64,000 nucleotides of DNA, taken from Carpediemonas membranifera. Taxonomy: Eukaryota; Fornicata. Position 1 is the stretch's first letter. Each line of letters begins with the position of its first letter. The translations under genes were made by a program, and so were the position numbers. The stretch is taken from the NCBI GenBank assembly GCA_019828565.1, contig JAHDYR010000062.1, positions 1,485,058 to 1,549,057 on the forward strand, read 5' to 3'. A model generated the notes under the pieces. The model made no database searches, was not told the origin of the DNA, and saw only the letters and a program-made list of their open reading frames with translations. Of the stretch, positions 20,031 through 29,502 are shown in pieces.

Positions 20031-23015
20031 TCAGTGCAGGGCCTGCTCGATGCTGTCGCCGACCATCTCCCGCACCGTCGCCGTCCCCAACTGGACGTCG
20101 AGGCCGGCCAACAGGCCAGCCATGTCGAGCTGGGCCAGACGGGGCGCTACCGCCGTGTGTACGTGCGCCCACGCCATGGGGTCGCGGCCGGAGCTCGCGA
20201 GGACGACGTCGATCATACGGGCAGCGATGAGACAGTTGGCCGCAAACGACGCGCTTGCCATGCGGTTCAGGGCGGAAGCTGGGGCAGCCCAGTCGACCCC
20301 GCCGGCCGCCTCGCCGGCCGCCTCCACCGTCATGTTTCCGAGCGACGCGACGAGTCTCCTGAGTTCGATGGCCGACAGATGCCGCAGGATCCCAATCATC
20401 TGATGCACGCCGACAGACGTGCGGCGGCCGCCCCACACGGACCCGAGGACCTCTGCCAGGGCCGGGGTGAGTGCCCTCAGGACGAACACGGGCTTGGCAG
20501 CGGCCGCGGGCTGGGGGACGAGGGCGGCTGTGGCCTGGTCAAATGTGTGGGCGATCGGCCTGAAGCACTGGTGGCCTGCACTCCACCTGAGGTCGTCGAG
20601 GGAGGTGATCGCTGACATCACGGCCGTGGCAAGCAAACCGTCCGTGTCAGCGGCCAGCAGCGCCTCGCCTGAGGGCACCGGCAGGTCGAGAGCCGCGGCA
20701 TTGTCGCAGGCCCCCAGTAAGATCGACAGCTGGTCGGCGAGCTCGTGAGACTGGTCGAGCGAGGACCCCGAGTACTCCCTGAGCATCGTCACGAGCTCCT
20801 CCTTGAGGGTGCGGGTGGTTTGCCGGCCGACGTGCAGTGCGATGCTGACTGACCGCCCCATGAGCTGAAGCGGGGGCTGACCAAAGAGCTGGGCGAAGTC
20901 GGCCGCGGGCGGTTCGAACCGGACGGCGCCTCGCTTGGACGTAGCTAGCTTCTCAAGACCGTATCTACCGAGATATACCGGATCTATGTGGGATACGGCG
21001 GATCTGGATACCACCCGGGCGACCACCATATCGGACAGGATGATTATGATCTGGCCGAGGCAAAGGTTGGCCTCGGCCTCGAGCTCCTCATAAAGGTGAC
21101 GCTGCTTCAAGCGGCGGAGGGTGAGGTTGGCCGCGTCGTCGTATATCTTCATCGGCACGTGCAGCAGGCCGACGAGGGGTGCCGTCTCCTGCTTGCCCGA
21201 GCAGGCTAATGAGGCGAGCATGAAGGGCAGCGAGGATACGGTGGGGAACTGGATGCGGCGCTCAATGGAGAGGTACATCTCCCGCAGCCACAGATGGCCG
21301 ATGTCCGACGCCGACTGGATGAGCCCGTCGAGCTCATGCACCGTAGAGGCAAACGAGGAGGATATGTCAAGCCACCGCTGCAGGCTGCCGGTCTTGACGC
21401 TCTCGTGCTTCCCCACGAGCTTCCTGTGGGAGGGGGAGAGGATGTCCGCGACCAGCACCCGGATCTGCTCAGTGTAGACGGTCGGGGGCAGCGCCGCCTT
21501 CTCGGGCAGGTCGACCGCGGCGCCATCCGTCACCTTGCCGTGGACCCAGTCACCGCAGATGTCGACGTGCGACATGATCCGGCGGGCAAGTACGGCGCCC
21601 TTGCGGTCCTTCTCGAGCAGCTGGGCGAGGCCCGTGAGATCGTGCTGGATGACTGTCTGGAAGGAGGAGAACAGGTGACGCTGGACCAGGGGCGCTACGG
21701 CGGGCAGCAGGGCTCTGAGCCGGGACCCAGCGGCCGATATGTAGCCGATAATGGCCATGAGGGCCTTCTTCTCGTCAGGACCGTAGTTGAACCGCACAGC
21801 CCTGTCGTACGCACTCAGCTTGTCATCTACGGGGACGCCCTTCGCCTCGAGCTCGGGGTCTGTTGCGGGGAACGCGAACTTGAACGACGCCAGCCTCAGC
21901 ACGGCAGACGTCCAGGACCCGATGTGCCTGGCCGCGACGGACACAGCGTCATAGGTCGCATGGGGGTCGTCCTGGCGGGCTATGACGGCCGATGAGAGAG
22001 AGGCCATGACGGCGCCGAACTGGGCAGATATCTGCGGCCGTCTGGCGCCGAGGTCGTAGGCCTGGGCGATACGGTCGAACATGGCAGACCCCCGGGCAGT
22101 GTCGATGCTGGGCAGGCCGCGCTTGGCCGAGTTGAAGTTGGGGATGCGGCTGAGGACGTCTGACGCGGAGATCGTGAGGTCGCCGAACAGCGGCGTATAC
22201 GGGTGCTGCTTCATGATCGCCCAGGCGTCCGACAGCTTGCTCTCCTTCATGGCGTCGCCCGTCATGAGGGTGGGCACCCTGGCGAGACAGCGGACGGCGA
22301 GGAACCGGTCGCTGGGCAGTATATAGAGGTCCTCCTTGATGTGTCGGACGCAATGGTGGACCAGGGCCAGCAGCACAGTGTCCACGCCGTCTATGGAGGC
22401 CAGCTTGTCCCTGATCAGAGAGGACACGTGGTCCTGCGTCCGGAGGAACGCCATGAGCGTCTCGTTCTCGATCGTGAGTGCGTCGGCATCCGCAGACTGG
22501 ATTTCGGCGACCTTCACGGCCTGGTACGCCCTGTTATAGGCTGACCAGTCGTTGTTGATAGCGGCCTTGGAGTTCTTGATGAGGTCGATGGTGCCAAAGA
22601 TGTCGATGGCGGTGCACAGCGCCTGAAGCAACGTGGGCGACCACTGGATGGAGACACGGTCCATCTGGCACATATCACCGATGATTCGCGTGAACACGTG
22701 CGTCCCGTCGGCAACAAACTGGAGGAGGTTTCGAATGATAGCGATTCGCGGCTCGAGGACCTTCACAGTCAGTTTGTACAGTTCAAGCTTTCTTGGATCG
22801 GATGGCGTGATCTGAGGAATAGTATTAGCACACAGGCGGTAGCCGTAGAGGTCATCCGTGCGTTGATGCCCTTCAGCAATCACTTTCTGCAATTCAACGA
22901 TCTTCTCGATCTGAAAAGCATCTGCTTCCTTAAAAACCCGCATGGTTTGCGTGTCGTACGCGTCCATGGGAGCCAGATGATGCGGTTTGTCGTTGTGTCT
23001 TTTCTGGCAAAACAT
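20031..23015 (-). CDS. CYFIP/Sra-1-like subunit of the WAVE regulatory complex
   Basis: The 994-residue helical protein matches CYFIP along its length. Clear segments are the DUF1394-type region (ALCTAIDIFGTIDLIKNSKA then AINNDWSAYNRAYQAV; human has a NMFAVLDELKNMK.SVKNDHSAYKRA pattern) and LPSDRFLAVRC and YTPLFGDLTIS (human YLTPSEKHMLL and VPLFGDMQIE). The C-terminal half follows the FragX_IP region. CYFIP pairs with Nap1/Hem and binds Rac-GTP to release WAVE and activate Arp2/3 actin branching. It is shorter than the usual 1,250 residues, mostly through loss of loops. The ATG at 23015 overlaps a CGCAGATTATG variant of the start motif. A Nap1/HEM partner is not visible in this window. Confidence 0.75.
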   Translation of the reverse strand: MFCQKRHNDKPHHLAPMDAYDTQTMRVFKEADAFQIEKIVELQKVIAEGHQRTDDLYGYRLCANTIPQITPSDPRKLELYKLTVKVLEPRIAIIRNLLQFVADGTHVFTRIIGDMCQMDRVSIQWSPTLLQALCTAIDIFGTIDLIKNSKAAINNDWSAYNRAYQAVKVAEIQSADADALTIENETLMAFLRTQDHVSSLIRDKLASIDGVDTVLLALVHHCVRHIKEDLYILPSDRFLAVRCLARVPTLMTGDAMKESKLSDAWAIMKQHPYTPLFGDLTISASDVLSRIPNFNSAKRGLPSIDTARGSAMFDRIAQAYDLGARRPQISAQFGAVMASLSSAVIARQDDPHATYDAVSVAARHIGSWTSAVLRLASFKFAFPATDPELEAKGVPVDDKLSAYDRAVRFNYGPDEKKALMAIIGYISAAGSRLRALLPAVAPLVQRHLFSSFQTVIQHDLTGLAQLLEKDRKGAVLARRIMSHVDICGDWVHGKVTDGAAVDLPEKAALPPTVYTEQIRVLVADILSPSHRKLVGKHESVKTGSLQRWLDISSSFASTVHELDGLIQSASDIGHLWLREMYLSIERRIQFPTVSSLPFMLASLACSGKQETAPLVGLLHVPMKIYDDAANLTLRRLKQRHLYEELEAEANLCLGQIIIILSDMVVARVVSRSAVSHIDPVYLGRYGLEKLATSKRGAVRFEPPAADFAQLFGQPPLQLMGRSVSIALHVGRQTTRTLKEELVTMLREYSGSSLDQSHELADQLSILLGACDNAAALDLPVPSGEALLAADTDGLLATAVMSAITSLDDLRWSAGHQCFRPIAHTFDQATAALVPQPAAAAKPVFVLRALTPALAEVLGSVWGGRRTSVGVHQMIGILRHLSAIELRRLVASLGNMTVEAAGEAAGGVDWAAPASALNRMASASFAANCLIAARMIDVVLASSGRDPMAWAHVHTAVAPRLAQLDMAGLLAGLDVQLGTATVREMVGDSIEQALH

Positions 23016-23023
23016 AATCTGCG
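23013..23023 (-). promoter_or_regulatory. Start motif variant CGCAGATTATG overlapping the CYFIP ATG
   Basis: One mismatch from the CGCAGTTTATG form found at other starts. The ATG of the motif is the start codon. Confidence 0.45.
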
Positions 23024-23251
23024 TATAGCCAGCACACCCACGCTGGTCACGGAAGAAGAGCCAGCGTGGAGGGTCAAACCAGAAGCCGGCTTGTTAATCG
23101 GACAAAGATCACGAGGGTGCGTTTATCAAAGCTCCCCAGCAGAGCACGCATCGACAGCCCCACTGGCATCAATCGCAGCTTCACCTGACACATCCACATG
23201 GCCATGGCGCACTAGCCATACGGACTCATCTCAGCGAACACCCTCTCGGTC

Positions 23252-26200
23252 TCACCGGCGCTCATCGACATCCGCCTCCACGAGCTCGTCGAGGGCCTCC
23301 TTTGACTGGAGCCCCTTCAGCTGCTGGAGGAGACCGTGCCCCAATGAAGCCCTGTGGCGATTGAGGACGAAGTCGAGCTGGACGAGCACGTCTACCCGCC
23401 CCCTCAGCGTGGTCCAGATGACCCGGCGGATGTGGAGGAAGTGCATCAGCGCCACCAACACTGTGACAACGACCCCCGCCGCAATGGCCGAAGCGTACGC
23501 CATGATGACAAGCTCGCCCTGAGCCTCGACCATGAGCTCGCCGATCTCCCGCAGGCAGGGCTCGATGCCGACCATGACAACCATGCCTGTAGTGTTGAGA
23601 TAATCAAAGTCCGCCGCCCCGACCGGGTAGTCGATCAGCGCGTTCAGCCGGGTGATGTAAAGACTCAGGGATGAGATGAGTCCGTCCGTAGTGCCCACTG
23701 GGAGGTCAGCCGACCCACCGAGCTCCGGCGGGCATGCGGCAAGGGCGTCAGGGTGGACCCTGCAGGCTGACTCGTAGAGGACCGCGGCGATGGCGTCCTC
23801 GTTGGTGTTCGACGACCACGTGGGGGCGACCAAGCCCCGGCCGAACTTAGTGATGAGCTCGACGAGGGGGGCCAGCATGGACGGGTCCGATGTGGGCAGC
23901 CAGTCTGCCTCGGTGTCTCCCTGCAGCGTCAGATAGCCCAATGCGCGGCGCAGGTCGGCGATATGGGCCTGGAGAGCGGCCCTGTCGTCGGTCTGCTCGA
24001 CCAGCGTGTCAGCCTCCACCGCGGCGAGCCGGTATGTGACTGCGTACGCCTTGAGCGCTGTCCGCTCGATGGAGCTGAGGACGTAGTTGTACTGGGCGAA
24101 GAATGCGACAGTCTCGATCGAGTACGACGACGCGGCGAAGACAGACACGAGCACGGCCCCGACAGCCACGACCCAGGCCAATGTCCTGGGGGCGAGTGCG
24201 AGGAGGCGACCGGCCACCATGCCCGCTCTGATAGCCGCCCACCGCTTCTGGCCGACGTCCGGCTCCTCAGTGGGCGCGGCTCGGACGACGGTGCTCTGCT
24301 CGTGCAGGGCGAGGTTGGTCTGGAGCGTCTCGGCGTCGACCAGGGCGTCGTCGTCCATCTCGATGTCGTGCAGGCGAGAGGGGGTCGCCGGTGCGTTGGA
24401 GCAGGGTGTATCGGGCCTATTATCGCGAGAGTGCGCCATGGCGTGGATGACGCAGCCGGGCATGGCGAACACGAGCTTCAGCAGCGACAGCGCCTGGCTC
24501 GTCTCCATGAGGACGGGCAGGAAGAAGCAGAAGCAGACGTTGTACACCATCCCGGCGCACAGCAGCAGCACGGCGATGGCGGTGACGTTAGAGGCGAACA
24601 TCGGGAAGTCCCGGGCGGTATAGAAGACGTGCTCGTACAGCTCGTCCATCGTGTCGAGCACGGCGTCGACGTCGTCGGTCAGCTTGACGCCCGACCCCAG
24701 CAAGGAGAGAGACCCGACTGGCATGATTCCCGTCCAGCCGTCGGGGTCGGGCGAAGTCATGAGAGAGTCAGCATTACCCTGCACCACCGAGACCGACGCG
24801 TAGATGTAGTTGTTCAGCTGGGACAGCATGGTTGTAATCAGCGTCACGTTGCTGACGGTGTCGTTGACCATCGTCGTCTCGATGTGTCGGAGGTACGTCG
24901 CCATGTGCGAGGTCAAGGAGTGGGCGAGGGAGTCGACGCTGTACACGGACAACATGTCGCTGCGGGGCATGAAGCTGATGTCACCTGCTTCCATCATCGT
25001 GGCCAGCTTTGTGAAGAAGTCGACGCTGTTGGTGAACTGAGCAGTCGCGAAGACATCGACCTTGGAGACGACGCCGAGCAGCGACGACACATCGGCCTTG
25101 GAGAGGGTGTACAGCGGCGCCATCACACTCTGGTGGGCGACGAACGCCCCGGCAGTCAAGAGCTGGATGTCCTCGAAGCGGGTGAACTGAAGGGCGCCGA
25201 TGTGGACGAGGTTGAGCGCCGCAGCCAGGCGGGACGTGGCGTGTGCGACGTACACCACCCGCTCGACGCTGTACACCTCGACGAGGTAGATGGCGCCGAT
25301 GGCACCCACCAGCAGCAGGAGCAGCGCTCCAGTTCCCGCGAGAGTCCGCAGCTCGATCGACCCGCCAACCAGCCTGCGGTTGGAAACAGCCTTCCTGGTC
25401 AGCACGGGCTCGACGAAGACGCTCTGACGCCCTCTTCCAGAGGTCTCGAGCTCGTCGGCCATGGTCAGGAAAGTCTGGGCTTCCGCTGCCCGCCCCAGAC
25501 CTCGGTCGACGAAGGAGGCGTATTCCCGGAGCACGTGGGGGGACGCGGCGGGCAGCAGGTCGCGGAAGCCCTTCTCGATCGTGTGGGTCAGGTCGTAAAC
25601 CTGGGCGAAGAGCTTCGTCATGCGGGCGAGCTTGGCCATGCTGATGACCTTGGAGTGCTCCTGCGAGACCATCGCCCAGAGCGCCCGTCTGGCGTCCAGC
25701 ATGGTGGCCATTGAACCCCGCACCTCTCCCAGCTTCTTGGCCCTGGCGTGGCGTTCCTTGGCGGCAGCGTGGGCGGCCCCCCTGAAGCTGTCGGACGACG
25801 ACTGGAAGAGGCTGTAGATGACGAAGCCGACGTCCAGTCGCCAGTACGACAAGGCTCCGGCACTCGCGAGCTTGTCCAGCATGGCGAGGGCGAACGTCAC
25901 GTGCCGGGGCTGAAGGGCGTTCACGAGGAGGCCGTACTGCACCATGAGGTCGGACGAGTTCGGCCGGGACGCTAATGCCCGTTGGTACATCCGGAACAGC
26001 ACGCGCTGCTCCCTGGTGCTCTCGATGATGCGGTCGACGACCTGCTGCTGCTCCTCGGGCGCGATGAATTGGTCACTGCCGCCGAAGCCGGGGAGGGCAA
26101 CGGGCTCGCGGGCACGCTTGGCTGCTGCGATCTTGTGCTTGATGACGCCATGAACCCTTGCGATGTATGCGCGCATCCCTATCGCCAGGACGGACGTCGG

Positions 26201-27340
26201 CATGTGAGGCACGCGTCCAGCGAAGGGGGGCAAGCCGGCGGGGCTGGGGTCGCCGTGGGGGTCTGGGTCGACGCGCATGTGGTCGTCAAGAGCATCAGAG
26301 TGGGCAGCGACGGCCTTGTAGAAGGGGAACATCGCCTGGGCCGCGAGGAACGGCCAGAAGCAGATGACACAGACCAGGGGCACCGCGACGAAGATAACGT
26401 ACTGACCAATGGACGGTGAGTTGCCCAGGGTGATGGCACCACCGACCATGCTGGCGACGAGGGCGTATACGCAGTTGGAGGCCATGCGGACGTACTGCTG
26501 CTCGACGGACAGGACCAGGGCGCCCAGGATGATGAGGAGGCCCGCAATATAGCAGCCCAGCGCCCAGTGTGTGTCGTTCTGGGACAACGTAGACGAGGTT
26601 GCCCGGATGACGAGGGCGATGACATTACACACGGAGCTCAGCAGGGTTCCAAGGGACGTGGACGCGGAGAGCAGGCTGATATTGAGCAGCTCTGTGTGGA
26701 TCATACACATGTTCATACACGCGAAAAAGACGGTTGTCGCCGCAGCCGCGGGGAGTGTGCCCAGGAGGAGCGGTAGGGCGGCGGCGGGGTTACCGTCGAG
26801 AAGGCTGGAGAAGAAGTTGGCCGAGAAGGTAGCGACGACGAATACGAGGGGATAGATGACAATGTAGAAGGCTGGCACGAAGACGAACGAGGCAAACCAG
26901 AAGATGGCGCGGGGGACCTTGTTCGCGAGGTACTTAGTTGCGACAAGAAAGAGAAAGACGATGGCGACGATGAAGATAGCAGTGAGGGCGGCCAGCGAGG
27001 CGTACTGCTGGGTGTCGGAGAGCTCGGAGACGGATAGGGAGGAGTTCTCAATGACGAAAAAGGGGAGGGCAAAGCAAATAGAGAAGCACTGCAGGAGATA
27101 TATCATATTGTAGTAAGCGTGGGACCTGTCGTGCAGGATCATGTGATTCCAGGCGAAAATTAGGAGCCGGATGTGCTTCAGTCGACTCATGTTGCTGCTA
27201 TTTGTGAACTCCATCTGCCATATGGCCATTGATGTCCCTGATGTGCCCGATGATGCCCTAGACGTTGCAGCCTCTGATAATGTAGCGCCGTGGCCGACCA
27301 TACTCGGACCGTTAAACTGGGCTGGCATACCAAGTGTCAT
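23252..27340 (-). CDS. TmcB/TmcC-like polytopic membrane protein
   Basis: The 1,362-residue protein begins with about eight membrane helices (for example LAALTAIFIVAIVFLFLVAT and YIVIYPLVFVVATFSANFF). A TPR-like helical region of the Tmc type follows (about 440-650, including VLREYASFVDRGLGRAAEAQ). Further helices are at about 665 (LLLLLVGAIGAIYLVEVY), 920, 1060 and 1290, separated by large soluble loops. It lacks the PocR domain of its neighbour at 13256-19829 but shares the same architecture after the first helix bundle, so the two are likely paralogues with CYFIP between them. The start codon is embedded in a perfect CGCGCAGTTTATG motif, which fixes the 5' end well. Function is unknown beyond a likely role in membrane sensing. 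Confidence 0.7.
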   Translation of the reverse strand: MTLGMPAQFNGPSMVGHGATLSEAATSRASSGTSGTSMAIWQMEFTNSSNMSRLKHIRLLIFAWNHMILHDRSHAYYNMIYLLQCFSICFALPFFVIENSSLSVSELSDTQQYASLAALTAIFIVAIVFLFLVATKYLANKVPRAIFWFASFVFVPAFYIVIYPLVFVVATFSANFFSSLLDGNPAAALPLLLGTLPAAAATTVFFACMNMCMIHTELLNISLLSASTSLGTLLSSVCNVIALVIRATSSTLSQNDTHWALGCYIAGLLIILGALVLSVEQQYVRMASNCVYALVASMVGGAITLGNSPSIGQYVIFVAVPLVCVICFWPFLAAQAMFPFYKAVAAHSDALDDHMRVDPDPHGDPSPAGLPPFAGRVPHMPTSVLAIGMRAYIARVHGVIKHKIAAAKRAREPVALPGFGGSDQFIAPEEQQQVVDRIIESTREQRVLFRMYQRALASRPNSSDLMVQYGLLVNALQPRHVTFALAMLDKLASAGALSYWRLDVGFVIYSLFQSSSDSFRGAAHAAAKERHARAKKLGEVRGSMATMLDARRALWAMVSQEHSKVISMAKLARMTKLFAQVYDLTHTIEKGFRDLLPAASPHVLREYASFVDRGLGRAAEAQTFLTMADELETSGRGRQSVFVEPVLTRKAVSNRRLVGGSIELRTLAGTGALLLLLVGAIGAIYLVEVYSVERVVYVAHATSRLAAALNLVHIGALQFTRFEDIQLLTAGAFVAHQSVMAPLYTLSKADVSSLLGVVSKVDVFATAQFTNSVDFFTKLATMMEAGDISFMPRSDMLSVYSVDSLAHSLTSHMATYLRHIETTMVNDTVSNVTLITTMLSQLNNYIYASVSVVQGNADSLMTSPDPDGWTGIMPVGSLSLLGSGVKLTDDVDAVLDTMDELYEHVFYTARDFPMFASNVTAIAVLLLCAGMVYNVCFCFFLPVLMETSQALSLLKLVFAMPGCVIHAMAHSRDNRPDTPCSNAPATPSRLHDIEMDDDALVDAETLQTNLALHEQSTVVRAAPTEEPDVGQKRWAAIRAGMVAGRLLALAPRTLAWVVAVGAVLVSVFAASSYSIETVAFFAQYNYVLSSIERTALKAYAVTYRLAAVEADTLVEQTDDRAALQAHIADLRRALGYLTLQGDTEADWLPTSDPSMLAPLVELITKFGRGLVAPTWSSNTNEDAIAAVLYESACRVHPDALAACPPELGGSADLPVGTTDGLISSLSLYITRLNALIDYPVGAADFDYLNTTGMVVMVGIEPCLREIGELMVEAQGELVIMAYASAIAAGVVVTVLVALMHFLHIRRVIWTTLRGRVDVLVQLDFVLNRHRASLGHGLLQQLKGLQSKEALDELVEADVDERR

Positions 27341-27350
27341 AAACTGCGCG
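27338..27350 (-). promoter_or_regulatory. Perfect start motif CGCGCAGTTTATG
   Basis: The motif's ATG is the start codon of the Tmc-like gene. The identical core occurs at the TBC gene start (62706-62717). Confidence 0.6.
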
Positions 27351-27519
27351 CCATCAGCATAGCGGTCCGAGGCGCAGAGTGAGGCCTCAAGCTTCTATGT
27401 GATGCCGCTGTCACCAGCCGAGAGTCCGTCCAATCGTGACTGGGCCCTGAGATCCGACCGCAATCAACTCGCAAAAATATTTAAACCGTGTGCTTAAACC
27501 CTGTGACTGAAATCAGCAG

Positions 27520-29277
27520 CTATACAAACCGCCACTTCTTCGTGATTGACTCAAGTGCCTGTGGCTCGCCCGAGGGCATCTTCGACCTGAAACTCAGCAT
27601 GTTACCGGGCAGCATGCTCTTGGGCATCGTAAACAGACCCCCGCCCAGCGTCACCTCCTCGTCGGGCACGGCGTTGAGCATCTTGGTCCACTTGGTGACT
27701 TCAGCCTTCGCCGTCTTGACGCCGAGTTGGGCCTTATCGTTGGCCCCGAGGGCAAACCACTGGCCGGACTCAGAGTTCTTGGCGAAGAAAGAGGCATGGC
27801 CGTCAGTAGCAAACGTGCCCACCGAGAAGGGGAAGCCGAGCTCCGTGGCCAAGGAGTATCTGTCTTCCCCGCCGGGTAGGTAGGCCTTGAAGTACTTGGC
27901 GTTGCCCGTAAAGTAAATTAGCCCGCACGACTTCCATAAAATAAAGTCAAAATGTATCCAAAGATCGTCCACAGGGATCCTTGCGGGAGTGAGCGCGCTG
28001 ACCCGGTTACAGTGGCCAAGCCCGAGCTGGCCAGCTGAGTTCCACCCCGCCACATACGCCTTGTCCCGACGCTTGGCTACTATATTATACTCGTGGATCT
28101 GGAGATTGGCGAATATAAATCCGGGGGGCAGGGCGACCTGTCTGAACGAAAGCACCATGTCCCTGTCCGACCCGGCCGCCAGCTGGCCCTCCGTGTTCTG
28201 ACCCGCGGCAACCAGGCCGGCGGGGGTCTCTATGAAAATGCTATCGATGCCCTCGCTCACGCGGACCTTCATGTATTCGCCTGGCTTCATGCGGGCCTCG
28301 AAGCGGGCCACGTCGGGGGCATCCGCGAAGGAGATCCGCATGGGCACGCTGATGTGCTCCTGCTTAGAACCCACGCCGAGCTTGCCGAACGCGTTGTCCC
28401 CGAACCCGTACAGCCCCCGCCTGGTCACGGCGTACAGCGAGTCGTAGTCCGCATGCTGCATCTCCACGGTGGGTGGCAGGGCTACCCTGGTGAAGGCGTC
28501 GACCCGCATGTCGAGCAGACCCGTACCGGTGCGGCCCCACCAGTTCGACCCCTTGCCGAAGAGTCGGCCCGCGTTCAGCCAGAACCGGGCGCCGAAGTCG
28601 TACTTCTTTCCCTCCTTCTTGGCACTGGGGAGTGTGGCGTTGATGTGCTTCGACAGGAACCAGTTGGCGAGCAGCTTATCCGGGACGGGGGTGGATCCGT
28701 CGGACATGACGCCCTGCTCGAGCTCCTCGGCTGTGTGTATGTCCTCAGGGTCGAAGCCGGCGGTGAGGAAGATCGCCCAGATGACTGAGTGGTTCAGGGC
28801 GACGAACTCAGCGTTTGACTTGCTCTGGCCGCTGGTGTCGGCGTTCTCCGCGAGCCAGTCCTCGAAGGTGAAATCCCCCGGGGCCTCGAGGGCCGTGGTG
28901 AAGGTCTCCATGATCCCGCGGACCTGGACACGGTTCATTAAACGGGGATGCTGCGCCAGATGGTCCGCGGCGACCTGCAGCTCGTGCATGGGGTCGTCCT
29001 CGATGGCCTGCCGCTTCACGGATGACAGCGCGATCTCAGTCTTATTGTCTAGGAGGTTCACAGCATCACCAAGGAACGCAAGGCCTGCATTGAAGCGCGT
29101 TTTGTCCTCAGAATTGACGGTTCTGGAGATGACGGCCTCCAGGTCCTTCAGAGAAGATTGCAGCGCATCCAGAACCTCCTCCACGGGGCAAAGCGTGGAT
29201 TGGCGGAATTCAGACGTTTCCGCTGCAGACGCATTAGGCGGCAAGCCGTCCATTGATCGAGCTGGATCCGAAGGCAT
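27520..29277 (-). CDS. RCC1-like repeat protein with N-terminal helical domain
   Basis: The 585-residue protein has a helical N-terminal third (about residues 20-200) and a C-terminal set of RCC1-type repeats: YGFGDNAFGKLGVGS, VAAGQNTEGQLAAGS, AYVAGWNSAGQLGLGHC and FALGANDKAQLGVK. RCC1 repeats form seven-bladed propellers that serve as nucleotide-exchange factors or scaffolds. The number of clean repeats here is lower than seven, so others are diverged. It is paralogous to the protein at 33167-34852, with similar order and length. The N-terminal region is not a recognised domain. No signal peptide or membrane helix is present. The ATG at 29277 is the first of the frame. Confidence 0.65.
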   Translation of the reverse strand: MPSDPARSMDGLPPNASAAETSEFRQSTLCPVEEVLDALQSSLKDLEAVISRTVNSEDKTRFNAGLAFLGDAVNLLDNKTEIALSSVKRQAIEDDPMHELQVAADHLAQHPRLMNRVQVRGIMETFTTALEAPGDFTFEDWLAENADTSGQSKSNAEFVALNHSVIWAIFLTAGFDPEDIHTAEELEQGVMSDGSTPVPDKLLANWFLSKHINATLPSAKKEGKKYDFGARFWLNAGRLFGKGSNWWGRTGTGLLDMRVDAFTRVALPPTVEMQHADYDSLYAVTRRGLYGFGDNAFGKLGVGSKQEHISVPMRISFADAPDVARFEARMKPGEYMKVRVSEGIDSIFIETPAGLVAAGQNTEGQLAAGSDRDMVLSFRQVALPPGFIFANLQIHEYNIVAKRRDKAYVAGWNSAGQLGLGHCNRVSALTPARIPVDDLWIHFDFILWKSCGLIYFTGNAKYFKAYLPGGEDRYSLATELGFPFSVGTFATDGHASFFAKNSESGQWFALGANDKAQLGVKTAKAEVTKWTKMLNAVPDEEVTLGGGLFTMPKSMLPGNMLSFRSKMPSGEPQALESITKKWRFV

Positions 29278-29502
29278 TTAAGATTTCATCGCAAAGCTAA
29301 AATTATGCGAGCGGGTGGACCCAGCTCTCGGGGTTAAGCTCCCATTGAAGGGGACTCTTCTCGGCGACTGGCTTGTCCGCGTTCGTTAATAACGGCACCG
29401 CCCTCGGCACCACAGATACGTGACCATCCACGGGATCGACGGTGCTGTCCGGAAGAGCTGTTCATTTGTACCATGGGGTTGTGCTATGGGGCAAAAACCT
29501 GC

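Noticed and set aside
23963-25714. 583-residue plus-strand frame
   Set aside because: Antisense to the Tmc-like gene; long reverse frames are expected from strong GC3 bias, and the product is low in hydrophobic structure and unlike any family.
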